From Cyprinodon diabolis (taxonomy: Eukaryota; Chordata; Actinopteri; Cyprinodontiformes; Cyprinodontidae): a DNA stretch of 64,000 nt. This document shows positions 10,797 to 21,834 of this stretch, piece by piece (the stretch's first letter is position 1; each line of letters starts with the position of its first letter). The translations under genes and the position numbers were made by a program. A model generated the notes under the pieces. That model saw nothing but the letters and a program-made list of their open reading frames with translations, was not told the origin of the DNA and ran no database searches. The DNA is taken from positions 27,233,766-27,297,765 of the forward strand of contig CM060072.1 of NCBI GenBank assembly GCA_030533445.1. The letters are read 5' to 3'.

Positions 10797-11354
10797 ACGA
10801 TTCTTGTAGCACTTTGAACGCATTTTACGGGGACTTCGCATATTCAAAAACTCAGGAAAACGTGGCAGTAAATTGTCCCCCGCGTGAAATAGCCGGTCTA
10901 TAATAGAATCAAAAATGGCCGCCCCCAAATTACGCCACAGCGCCCCCTAACGTGAGTTGGGGGAAACTGTAAGTCCCAGAGATCTGAATTTTGGCACACA
11001 GGTAGATCTCCTCAAATCATGAAAAAAAGTCTCTTGGAGGTATGCCCTAAAACCCACAGGAAGTCAGCCATTTTGGGTCAAAGTGCGATTTTTGGCCATT
11101 TTTCATTTTCGCTCATGTCGAACTTTAACGAACTCCTCCTAGGGATTATGAGCTATCGGCTTCAAACTCGGTCATTATGCAGTTAAGGCATTGGAGATTA
11201 AAAGTTATCAAAGGTTTTCGTTTTTGAGCATGTTTAAGGGGTCCCCAGGGGCCCCAAAGTTAGGCTACTTTTGAAGAATTTCAAAGTTGAATAACTTTTA
11301 CAAAAAAAATTCAAATCAAACCAAGTTTGGCAGTAAGGAGCCCCTTTGGGTGCT

Positions 11355-11401
11355 TGACCATACTGGATGGTCAAATGATGACATCATCTAAGCCCCGCCC
11401 C
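11355..11401 (+). other. paired inverted repeats plus GC box in the unit front
   Basis: TGACCAT (11,355-11,361) and ATGGTCA (11,367-11,373) form a perfect 7-bp stem with a 5-base loop. The near-palindrome GATGACATCATC (11,377-11,388) follows at once, then a CCCCGCCCC GC-box-like string. The cluster recurs in every unit, in A and B fronts alike, with one change in unit 11 (ATGGTGACATCATC). Any protein-binding or promoter role is conjecture. Confidence 0.5.
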
Positions 11402-11852
11402 CTAAGGGAAGAAAGTTACTTTTTTCACTTGGGAGGGTCCCTTTCACTCATTTTAAACACCAGCACCTTGAAACTTTGTCAGATGATAGAAAACAGGTTG
11501 GTCTAACTTCGTTTAAAGCACAGAGAGTCTGAGTTAAATGGTGTTGCCGTGGCACCATGGCGAAGTGAGGCGTTTCGCCATGAAAATACGATTGGCTCTC
11601 ATTTCCTCAATAATAATCAGATCTGCACCAAAATAACAAGAGATGATCCTAGTCCAACTCCCAACAGGAATCCAGAGCAATATTTTGTGGGCGGGGCTTA
11701 ATTTCCCTACAGCGCCCCCTAGAAATAACAAACTTCAAACCATCAGCCCCAAGCCGTTTTTAGTCCAGGAATATTGAAACTTTGAACACATTTGCATCTC
11801 ATCAGGCCCCAACTAAAAGCCTCTTGAAGACACGGTCTAAACCCCACCGGAA

Positions 11853-12044
11853 GTCGGCCATTTTGAATTACATTTTACCCTGTTGTGAAATCACAGACCT
11901 CTTTTCAAAAAATTGTATAAAATCAGCCTTTTATCCAAATGAGCTAAAACTTTCAAAATACGTTCTTTACAAAGCCTGCTATAAGCTGGTTACAATAGTA
12001 AAGCGCTTCTTTAAAGTCCGTCACTCTGATTTTTCAAAAGTTTG
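11853..12044 (+). repeat. block X, truncated relative of the 508-bp repeat (A front only)
   Basis: It begins GTCGGCCATTTTGAATTAC and runs to CAAAAGTTTG, then leaves the repeat (CGTTCTCGCC). It matches the first 190 or so bases of the 508-bp repeats closely and the first part of block Y only loosely. Equivalent blocks lie at 15,616, 19,452, 28,029, 56,544 and 62,974, always in A-type units. B fronts have no such block. Confidence 0.85.
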
Positions 12045-12204
12045 CGTTCTCGCCTAATAGTTGGTCAAGTGGACAGATAATGCCAGGAAATAATTCAGCC
12101 CCTAGCCATGCTCGTTCCTAGGATAATAAAACTGGGCACACATCTGTATGAGCTCTCCACCTACAAAAAGTTTCATTGGAGCCATGGTCTAAACCTCTCA
12201 TGAA

Positions 12205-12711
12205 GTCGGCCATTTTTAATCAAACGGCACCCTTATGAAAATAGAATCACTATGTTAAAATATTTCTAAAAAATCAGTCGTTTTCCTAAAAGAGCTAGGA
12301 CTTTTGGAATATATTCCTCTAATCGCTACTGGTTTGATGGTAAACACAGCATAGCTCTTCTTAAAAGTCCGTCACTCTGATTTTTCACAATTTTTTGTTA
12401 ACAGGAAATTGTTGTATCTCAAAAAGTTTTATAGCAATCGTAGCCAAATTTGGTACAGTTATTTATCCTTTGATTATAGAAAAGACTGCCAAGTTTGGCG
12501 TGAATCTATGCATGTTTGAGCATCTTATGGGGTTTTCAACTGCCGCAGTATATGGCATTCAAGTTTAAAGATTTTTCTTTCTTTAAATTATTTAATAAAT
12601 CATCTAAAAAAAATCTAGGATATGCAAGATGTGTTCCTTGACATTTGTGATTTTTTTCGGGATTTTATTGCAAACTATGGATTTTTAATGATTTTTTTTG
12701 TTTTGAGTAGA
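12205..12711 (+). repeat. block Y, diverged 507-bp relative of the 508-bp repeat
   Basis: It begins GTCGGCCATTTTTAATCAAA. Its first 190 or so bases differ strongly from the 508-bp repeats (AATAGAATCACTATGTTAAA). The remainder, from GTTAACAGGAAATTGTTG to GTTTTGAGTAG, is nearly the same. One copy sits immediately before the 508-bp run in every unit (15,968; 19,804; 23,870; 28,381; 33,971; 38,560; 43,392; 47,969; 52,552; 56,896; 60,958; 63,326). It is 507 bp, or 508 bp in unit 12 through one extra A. Confidence 0.88.
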
Positions 12712-14235
12712 GTCGGCCATTTTGAATTACATTTTACCCTGTTGTGAAATCACGGACCTCTTTTCAAAAAATTGTATAAAATCAGCCTTTTATCCAAATG
12801 AGCTAATACTTTCAAAATACGTTCTTTACAAAGCCTGCTGTAAGCTGGTTACAATAGCAAAGCGCTTCTTTAAAGTCTGTCACTCTGATTTTTCACAAGT
12901 TTGTGTTAACAGGAAATTGTTGTATCGCAAAAAGTTTTATAGCAATCCTAGCCAAATTTGGAACAGTTATTTATCCTTTGATTATAGAAAAGACTGCCAA
13001 GTTTGGCGTAAATCTATGCATGTTTGAGCATCTTATGAGGTTTTCAACTGCCGCAGTATAAGGCATTCACGTTTAAAGATTTTTCTTTCTTTAAATTATT
13101 TAATAAATCATCTAAAAAAAATCTAGGACATGCGAGATGTGTTCCTTGACATTTGCGATTTTTTTCGGGATTTTATTGCAAACTATGGATTTTTAATGAT
13201 TTCTGTTGTTTTGAGTAGAGTCGGCCATTTTGAATTACATTTCACCCTGTTGTGAAATCACTGACCTCTTTTCCAAAATTTTTATAAAATCAGCCTTTTA
13301 TCCAAATGAGCTAATACTTTCAAAATACGTTCTTTACAAAGCCTGCTGTAAGCTGGTTACAATAGCAAAGCGCTTCTTTAAAGTCTGTCACTCTGATTTT
13401 TCAAAAGTTTGTGTTAACAGGAAATTGTTGTATCGCTAAATTTTTTATAGCAATCCTAGCCAAATTTGGAACATTTATTTATCCTTTGATTATAGAAAAG
13501 ACTGCCAAGTGTGGCCTAAATCTATGCATGTTTGAGCATCTTATGAGGTTTTCAACTGCCGCAGTATAAGGCATTCACGTTTAAAGATTTTTCTTTCTTT
13601 AAATTATTGAATAAATCATCTAAAAAAAATCTAGGACATGCGAGATGTGTTCCTTGACATTTGCGATTTTTTTCGGGATTTTATTGCAAACTATGGATTT
13701 TTAATGATTTTTTTTGTTTTGAGTAGAGTCGGCCATTTTGAATTACATTTCACCCTGTTGTGAAATCACTGACCTCTTTTCAAAAAATTTTATAAAATCA
13801 GCCTTTTATCCAAATGAGCTAATACTTTCAAAATACGTTCTTTACAAAGCCTGCTGTAAGCTGGTTACAATAGCAAAGCGCTTCTTTAAAGTCTGTCACT
13901 CTGATTTTTCAAAAGTTTGTGTTAACAGGAAATTGTTGTATCGCAAAAAGTTTTATAGCAATCCTAGCCAAATTTGGAACAGTTATTTATCCTTTGATTA
14001 TAGAAAAGACTGCCAAGTTTGGCGTAAATCTATGCATGTTTGAGCATCTTATGAGGTTTTCAACTGCCGCAGTATAAGGCATTCACGTTTAAAGATTTTT
14101 CTTTCTTTAAATTATTTAATAAATCATCTAAAAAAAATCTAGGACATGCGAGATGTGTTCCTTGACATTTGCGATTTTTTTCGGGATTTTATTGCAAACT
14201 ATGGATTTTTAATGATTTTTTTTGTTTTGAGTAGG
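12712..14235 (+). repeat. 508-bp repeat run, 3 copies, unit 1
   Basis: Copies start at 12,712, 13,220 and 13,728 with GTCGGCCATTTTGAATTAC and end GTTTTGAGTAG. The period is exact. 508 is not a multiple of 3, so open frames inside move to another frame in each copy, which argues against a translated repeat. The second copy is the most divergent. Confidence 0.93.
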
Positions 14236-14550
14236 GTGTATTACCGCTAACCGTGGATTTTGGCGGTGGTGTTTCTCCATCTTTTGAACATATACTTTTG
14301 ACCCACCACCTGAGATGGCCGCAGCATCTATCTCACAGATGAGATTCATCCCAGATATTATATTTTATCCCTAGTTTAACCCTTCCTGACCAAAGCTGTG
14401 GTTGTCTCAGCAGGCCCAGAGGTAAAGCGTGGAACCCATTTTGCTGGGTCGGGAGGAGCAAGAAGGAGGCGGTCGCTTGGTTCCCGCGGTCGCAGCATAC
14501 CAGGCGGTGCGAGCTGCGAGGGCCGCCCAATGCCACTTGTGGCTTTAATT
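14236..14550 (+). repeat. constant 315-bp GC-rich unit tail
   Basis: The tail runs from GGTGTATTACCGCTAACCGT to CTTTAATT and is 315 bp in all 12 complete units. It contains several potential stems: GGTGGTG with CACCACC (about 40-base loop), ATCTCA-CAGA-TGAGAT, GGCGG...CCGCC near the end, and GCCAC-TT-GTGGC just before the terminal TTTAATT. About 90 bases near 14,446-14,526 hold ten CpGs. The element's 5' module (GCTGCGAAGGCC) and this end (GCTGCGAGGGCC) share a 12-base direct motif with one mismatch. Open frames of 67 and 60 codons here start at GTG and are not credible genes. I do not recognise a known RNA. Confidence 0.88.
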
Positions 14551-17500
14551 ATTATTATTACGATTCTTGTAGCACTTTGAACGCATTTTACGGGGACTTC
14601 GCATATTCAAAAACTCAGGAAAACGTGGCAGTAAATTGTCCCCCGCGTGAAATAGCCGGTCTATAATAGAATCAAAAATGGCCGCCCCCAAATTACGCCA
14701 CAGCGCCCCCTAACGTGAGTTGGGGGAAACTGTAAGTCCCAGAGATCTGAATTTTGGCACACAGGTAGATCTCCTCAAATCATGAAAAAAAGTCTCTTGG
14801 AGGTATGCCCTAAAACCCACAGGAAGTCAGCCATTTTGGGTCAAAGTGCGATTTTTGGCCATTTTTCATTTTCGCTCATGTCGAACTTTAACGAACTCCT
14901 CCTAGGGATTATGAGCTATCGGCTTCAAACTCGGTCATTATGCAGTTAAGGCATTGGAGATTAAAAGTTATCAAAGGTTTTCGTTTTTGAGCATGTTTAA
15001 GGGGTCCCCAGGGGCCCCAAAGTTAGGCTACTTTTGAAGAATTTCAAAGTTGAATAACTTTTACAAAAAAAATTCAAATCAAACCAAGTTTGGCAGTAAG
15101 GAGCCCCTTTGGGTGCTTGACCATACTGGATGGTCAAATGATGACATCATCTAAGCCCCGCCCCCTAAGGGAAGAAAGTTACTTTTTTCACTTGGGAGGG
15201 TCCCTTTCACTCATTTTAAACACCAGCACCTTGAAACTTTGTCAGATGATAGAAAACAGGTTGGTCTAACTTCGTTTAAAGCACAGAGAGTCTGAGTTAA
15301 ATGGTGTTGCCGTGGCACCATGGCGAAGTGAGGCGTTTCGCCATGAAAATACGATTGGCTCTCATTTCCTCAATAATAATCAGATCTGCACCAAAATAAC
15401 AAGAGATGATCCTAGTCCAACTCCCAACAGGAATCCAGAGCAATATTTTGTGGGCGGGGCTTAATTTCCCTACAGCGCCCCCTAGAAATAACAAACTTCA
15501 AACCATCAGCCCCAAGCCGTTTTTAGTCCAGGAATATTGAAACTTTGAACACATTTGCATCTCATCAGGCCCCAACTAAAAGCCTCTTGAAGACACGGTC
15601 TAAACCCCACCGGAAGTCGGCCATTTTGAATTACATTTTACCCTGTTGTGAAATCACAGACCTCTTTTCAAAAAATTGTATAAAATCAGCCTTTTATCCA
15701 AATGAGCTAAAACTTTCAAAATACGTTCTTTACAAAGCCTGCTATAAGCTGGTTACAATAGTAAAGCGCTTCTTTAAAGTCCGTCACTCTGATTTTTCAA
15801 AAGTTTGCGTTCTCGCCTAATAGTTGGTCAAGTGGACAGATAATGCCAGGAAATAATTCAGCCCCTAGCCATGCTCGTTCCTAGGATAATAAAACTGGGC
15901 ACACATCTGTATGAGCTCTCCACCTACAAAAAGTTTCATTGGAGCCATGGTCTAAACCTCTCATGAAGTCGGCCATTTTTAATCAAACGGCACCCTTATG
16001 AAAATAGAATCACTATGTTAAAATATTTCTAAAAAATCAGTCGTTTTCCTAAAAGAGCTAGGACTTTTGGAATATATTCCTCTAATCGCTACTGGTTTGA
16101 TGGTAAACACAGCATAGCTCTTCTTAAAAGTCCGTCACTCTGATTTTTCACAATTTTTTGTTAACAGGAAATTGTTGTATCTCAAAAAGTTTTATAGCAA
16201 TCGTAGCCAAATTTGGTACAGTTATTTATCCTTTGATTATAGAAAAGACTGCCAAGTTTGGCGTGAATCTATGCATGTTTGAGCATCTTATGGGGTTTTC
16301 AACTGCCGCAGTATATGGCATTCAAGTTTAAAGATTTTTCTTTCTTTAAATTATTTAATAAATCATCTAAAAAAAATCTAGGATATGCAAGATGTGTTCC
16401 TTGACATTTGTGATTTTTTTCGGGATTTTATTGCAAACTATGGATTTTTAATGATTTTTTTTGTTTTGAGTAGAGTCGGCCATTTTGAATTACATTTTAC
16501 CCTGTTGTGAAATCACGGACCTCTTTTCAAAAAATTGTATAAAATCAGCCTTTTATCCAAATGAGCTAATACTTTCAAAATACGTTCTTTACAAAGCCTG
16601 CTGTAAGCTGGTTACAATAGCAAAGCGCTTCTTTAAAGTCTGTCACTCTGATTTTTCACAAGTTTGTGTTAACAGGAAATTGTTGTATCGCAAAAAGTTT
16701 TATAGCAATCCTAGCCAAATTTGGAACAGTTATTTATCCTTTGATTATAGAAAAGACTGCCAAGTTTGGCGTAAATCTATGCATGTTTGAGCATCTTATG
16801 GGGTTTTCAACTGCCGCAGTATATGGCATTCAAGTTTAAAGATTTTTCTTTCTTTAAATTATTTAATAAATCATCTAAAAAAAATCTAGGACATGCGAGA
16901 TGTGTTCCTTGACATTTGTGATTTTTTTCGGGATTTTATTGCAAACTATGGATTTTTAATGATTTTTTTTGTTTTGAGTAGAGTCGGCCATTTTGAATTA
17001 CATTTTACCCTGTTGTAAAATCACGGACCTCTTTTCAAAAAATTGTATAAAATCAGCCTTTTATCCAAATGAGCTAAAACTTTCAAAATACGTTCTTTAC
17101 AAAGCCTGCTGTAAGCTGGTTACAATAGGAAAGCGCTTCTTTAAAGTCCGTCACTCTGATTTCTCAAAAGTTTGTGTTAACAGGAAATTGTTGTATCTCA
17201 AAAAGTTTTATAGCAATCCTAGCCAAATTTGGAACATTTATTTATCCTTTGATTATAGAAAAGACTGCCAAGTTTGGCGTGAATCTATGCATGTTTGAGC
17301 ATCTTATGGGGTTTTCAACTGCTGCAGTATAAGGCATTCACGTTTAAAGATTTTTCTTTCTTTAAATTATTTAATAAATCATCTAAAAAAAATCTAGGAC
17401 ATGCGAGATGTGTTCCTTGACATTTGCGATTTTTTTCTGGATTTTATTTCAAAATATGGATTTTTTATGATTTTTTTTGTTTTGAGTAGAGTCGGCCATT

Positions 17501-18313
17501 TTGAATTACATTTCACCCTGTTGTGAAATCACGGACCTCTTTTCAAAAAATTGTATAAAATCAGCCTTTTATCCAAATGAGCTAATACTTTCAAAATACG
17601 TTCTTTACAAAGCCTGCTGTAAGCTGGTTACAATAGCAAAGCGCTTCTTTGAAGTCTGTCACTCTGATTTTTCAAAAGTTTGTGTTAACAGGAAATTGTT
17701 GTATCGCAAAAAGTTTTATAGCAATCCTAGCCAAATTTGGAACAGTTATTTATCCTTTGATTATAGAAAAGACTGCCAAGTTTGGCGTAAATCTATGCAT
17801 GTTTGAGCATCTTATGAGGTTTTCAACTGCCGCAGTATAAGGCATTCACGTTTAAAGATTTTTCTTTCTTTAAATTATTTAATAAATCATCTAAAAAAAA
17901 TCTAGGACATGCGAGATGTGTTCCTTGACATTTGCGATTTTTTTCGGGATTTTATTGCAAACTATGGATTTTTAATGATTTTTTTTGTTTTGAGTAGGGT
18001 GTATTACCGCTAACCGTGGATTTTGGCGGTGGTGTTTCTCCATCTTTTGAACATATACTTTTGACCCACCACCTGAGATGGCCGCAGCATCTATCTCACA
18101 GATGAGATTCATCCCAGATATTATATTTTATCCCTAGTTTAACCCTTCCTGACCAAAGCTGTGGTTGTCTCAGCAGGCCCAGAGGTAAAGCGTGGAACCC
18201 ATTTTGCTGGGTCGGGAGGAGCAAGAAGGAGGCGGTCGCTTGGTTCCCGCGGTCGCAGCATACCAGGCGGTGCGAGCTGCGAGGGCCGCCCAATGCCACT
18301 TGTGGCTTTAATT
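14551..18313 (+). repeat. array unit 2 (type A, 3,763 bp)
   Basis: It has no hairpin module: three ATT triplets join the tail of unit 1 directly to the core at 14,560. The core is 3,754 bp, the same as unit 1, and the front (ACGATTCTTGTAGC type) appears identical to that of unit 1. Block X is at 15,616-15,807, block Y at 15,968-16,474, the tail at 17,999-18,313. Confidence 0.93.
16475..17998 (+). repeat. 508-bp repeat run, 3 copies, unit 2
   Basis: Copies start at 16,475, 16,983 and 17,491. The middle copy is the beta variant (TTGTAAAATCACGG, ATAGGAAAGCGC, TTTCTGGATTTTATTTC). The last is the terminal variant with CTTTGAAGTCTG and CTTATGAGG. This beta-then-terminal order recurs in most other units. 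Confidence 0.93.
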
Positions 18314-18363
18314 AGGCCCGAGCAGCAAAGCGCTGCGAAGGCCTATTGTATTTCGAAAGTTTC

Positions 18364-18398
<35 letters not shown>

Positions 18399-18401
18399 TT
18401 T
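18314..18401 (+). repeat. single hairpin module with (ATT)n, unit 3
   Basis: It is a 52-bp AGGCCCGAGC module of the AAAGCGCTGC form followed by an ATT run and TTTT. It is joined directly to the TTTAATT end of unit 2. Confidence 0.9.
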
Positions 18402-20310
18402 CTTTTCTCACTTCGAACGCATTTTACGGGGACTTCGCATATTCAAAAACTCAGGAAAATGTGGCAGAAAATTGTCCCCCGCGTGAAATAGCCGGTCTAT
18501 AATGGAATCCAAAATGGCCGCACCCAAATTACGCCACAGCGCCCCCTAACGTGAGTTGGGGGAAACTGTAAGTCCCAGAGATCTGAAATTTGGCACACAG
18601 GTAGATCTCCTCAAATCATGAAAAAAAGTCTCTTGGAGGTATGCCCTAAAACCCACAGGAAGTCAGCCATTTTGGGTCAAAGTGCGATTTTTGGCCATTT
18701 TTCATTTTCGCTCATGTCGAACTTTAACGAACTCCTCCTAGGGATAATGAGCTATCGGCTTCAAACTCGGTCATTATGCAGTTAAGGCATTGGAGATTAA
18801 AAGTTATCAAAGGTTTTCGTTTTTGAGCATGTTTAAGGGGTCCCCAGGGGCCCCAAAGTTAGGCTACTTTTGAAGAATTTCAAAGTTGAATAACTTTTAC
18901 AAAAAAAATTCAAATCAAACCAAGTTTGGCAGTAAGGAGCCCCTTTGGGTGCTTGACCATACTGGATGGTCAAATGATGACATCATCTAAGCCCCGCCCC
19001 CTAAGGGAAGAAAGTTACTTTTTTCACTTGGGAGGGTCCCTTTCACTCATTCAAAACACCAGCACCTTGAAACTTTGTCAGATGATAGAAAACATGTTGG
19101 TCTAACTTCGTTTAAAGCACAGAGAGTCTGAGTTAAATGGTGTTGCCATGGTGCCATGGCGAAGTGAGGCGTTTCGCCATGAAAATACGATTGGCTCTCA
19201 TTTCCTCATTATTAATCAGATCTGCACCAAAATCACAAGAGATGATCCTAGTCCAACTCCAAACAGGAATCCAGAGCAATATTTTGTGGGCGGGGCTTAA
19301 TTACACTACAGCGCCCCCTAGAAATAACAAACTTCAAACCACCAGCCCCAAGCTGTTTTTAGTCCTAGAATATTGAAACTTTGAACACATTTGCATCTCA
19401 TCAGGCCCTAACTAAAAGCCTCTTGAAGCCATGGTCTAAACCCCACCGGAAGTCGGCCATTTTGAATTACAATTTACTCTCTTGTGAAAGCACTGACCTT
19501 TTTTCAAAAAATTGTATAAAATCAGCCTTTTATCCAAATGAGCTAAAACTTTCAAAATACGTTCTTTACAAAGCCTGCTGTAAGCTGGTTACAATAGCAA
19601 AGCGCTTCTTTAAAGTCCGTCACTCTGATTTTTCAAAAGTTTGCGTTCTCGCCTAATAGTTGGTCAAGTGGACAGATAATGCCAGGAAATAATTCAGCCC
19701 CTAGCCATGCTCGTTCCTAGGATAATGAAACTTGGCACACATCTGTATGAGCTCTCCGCCTACAAAAAGTTTCATTGGAGCCATGGTCTAAACCTCTCAT
19801 GAAGTCAGCCATTTTGAATCAAACGGCACCCTTATGAAAATAGAATCACTATGTTAAAATATTTCTAAAAAATCAGTCGTTTTCCCAAAAGAGCTAAGAC
19901 TTTTGAAATATATTCCTCTAATCACTACTTGTTTGATGGTAAAAACAGCATAGCTCTTCTTAAAAGTCTGTCACTCTGATTTTTCAAAAGTTTGTGTTAA
20001 CAGGAAATTGTTGTATATCAAAAAGTTTTATAGCAATCCTAGCCAAATTTGGAACAGTTATTTATCCTCTGATTATAGAAAAGACTGCCAAGTTTGGCGT
20101 GAATCTATGCATGTTTGAGCATCTTATGGGGTTTTCAACTGCCGCAGTATATGGCATTCAAGTTTAAAGATTTTTCTTTCTTTAAATTATTTAATAAATC
20201 ATCTAAAAAAAATCTAGGACATGTAAGATGTGTTCCTTGACATTTGTGATTTTTTTCGGGATTTTATTGCAAACTATGGATTTTTAATGATTTTTTTTGT
20301 TTTGAGTAGA

Positions 20311-21834
20311 GTCGGACATTTTGAATTACATTTCACCCTGTTGTGAAATCACTGACCTCTTTTCAAAAAATTGTATAAAATCAGCCTTTTATCCAAATGA
20401 GCTAATACTTTCAAAATACGTTCTTTACAAAGCCTGCTGTAAGCTGGTTACAATAGCAAAGCGCTTCTTTAAAGTCTGTCACTCTGATTTTTCAAAAGTT
20501 TGTGTTAACAGGAAATTGTTGTATCGCAAAAAGTTTTATAGCAATCCTAGCCAAATTTGGAACAGTTATTTATCCTTTGATTATAGAAAAGAGTGCCAAG
20601 TTTGGCGTGAATCTATGCATGTTTGAGCATCTTATGGGGTTTTCAACTGCCGCAGTATATGGCATTCAAGTTTAAAGATTTTTCTTTCTTTAAATTATTT
20701 AATAAATCATCTAAAAGAAATCTAGGATATGCAAGATGTGTTCCTTGACATTTGTGATTTTTTTCGGGATTTTATTGCAAACTATGGATTTTTAATGATT
20801 TTTTTTGTTTTGAGTAGAGTCGGCCATTTTGAATTACATTTTACCCTGTTGTAAAATCACGGACCTCTTTTCAAAAAATTGTATAAAATCAGCCTTTTAT
20901 CCAAATGAGCTAAAACTTTCAAAATACGTTCTTTACAAAGCCTGCTGTAAGCTGGTTACAATAGGAAAGCGCTTCTTTAAAGTCCGTCACTCTGATTTGT
21001 CAAAAGTTTGTGTTAACAGGAAATTGTTGTATCTCAAAAAGTTTTATAGCAATCCTAGCCAAATTTGGAACATTTATTTATCCTTTGATTATAGAAAAGA
21101 CTGCCAAGTTTGGCGTGAATCTATGCATGTTTGAGCATCTTATGGGGTTTTCAACTGCCGCAGTATAAAGCATTCACGTTTAAAGATTTTTCTTTCTTTA
21201 AATTATTTAATAAATCATCTAAAAAAAATCTAGGACATGCGAGATGTGTTCCTTGACATTTGCGATTTTTTTCTGGATTTTATTTCAAAATATGGATTTT
21301 TTATGATTTTTTTTGTTTTGAGTAGAGTCGGCCATTTTGAATTACATTTCACCCTGTTGTGAAATCACGGACCTCTTTTCAAAAAATTGTATAAAATCAG
21401 CCTTTTATCCAAATGAGCTAATACTTTCAAAATACGTTCTTTACAAAGCCTGCTGTAAGCTGGTTACAATAGCAAAGCGCTTCTTTGAAGTCTGTCACTC
21501 TGATTTTTCAAAAGTTTGTGTTAACAGGAAATTGTTGTATCGCAAAAAGTTTTATAGCAATCCTAGCCAAATTTGGAACAGTTATTTATCCTTTGATTAT
21601 AGAAAAGACTGCCAAGTTTGGCGTAAATCTATGCATGTTTGAGCATCTTATGAGGTTTTCAACTGCCGCAGTATAAGGCATTCACGTTTAAAGATTTTTC
21701 TTTCTTTAAATTATTTAATAAATCATCTAAAAAAATTCTAGGACATGCGAGATGTGTTCCTTGACATTTGCGATTTTTTTCGGGATTTTATTGCAAACTA
21801 TGGATTTTTAATGAATTTTTTTGTTTTGAGTAGG
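20311..21834 (+). repeat. 508-bp repeat run, 3 copies, unit 3
   Basis: Copies start at 20,311, 20,819 and 21,327. The first starts GTCGGACATTTT (private change) and carries GAAAAGAGTGCCAAG. The second is beta and the third terminal. Confidence 0.93.

Larger units (their letters stand above)
10441..14550 (+). repeat. array unit 1 (type A, 4,110 bp)
   Basis: This is the leftmost unit; it abuts single-copy DNA. It starts with five hairpin modules (10,441-10,796). The 3,754-bp core follows, beginning ACGATTCTTGTAGC at 10,797. The core holds the A front, truncated block X (11,853-12,044), block Y (12,205-12,711), three 508-bp copies (12,712-14,235) and the tail. Its second 508-bp copy has private changes (CGCTAAATTTTTT near 13,434 and GTGTGGCCTAAATC near 13,509). 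Confidence 0.93.

Noticed and set aside
10473..10903. Poly-Leu/Ile/Tyr open frames across the hairpin modules
   Set aside because: They are translations of (ATT)n in its three frames with a TTG start and have no coding character.
11565..11577. TGGCGAAGTGAGG resembling a Pol III A box in the A front
   Set aside because: No B box (GGTTCGANTCC-like) lies at a suitable distance. A single short match is expected by chance.
12722..13027. Repeated 101-codon open frames, one per 508-bp copy
   Set aside because: They begin at TTG, not ATG. The 508-bp period shifts the frame between copies, there is no recognisable domain, and the middle copy of unit 1 is broken. Shared openness is explained by near-identity of the DNA.
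14236..14550. Possible 5S rRNA, tRNA or snRNA gene in the tail
   Set aside because: I found no clear A and B box pair with a T-run terminator and no match to the known core sequences of these RNAs as I remember them.
14333..14580. Overlapping open frames of 60-113 codons on both strands in the unit tail
   Set aside because: They start at GTG, overlap each other on opposite strands, and their C-termini run into the ATT tract as poly-Ile or poly-Tyr. GC-rich composition explains the lack of stops.
19137..19376. 79-codon ATG frame in A' fronts (also 27,714 and 56,229)
   Set aside because: It is lost in units 1, 2 and 13, where the sequence is open on the other strand instead, and it has no recognisable domain.
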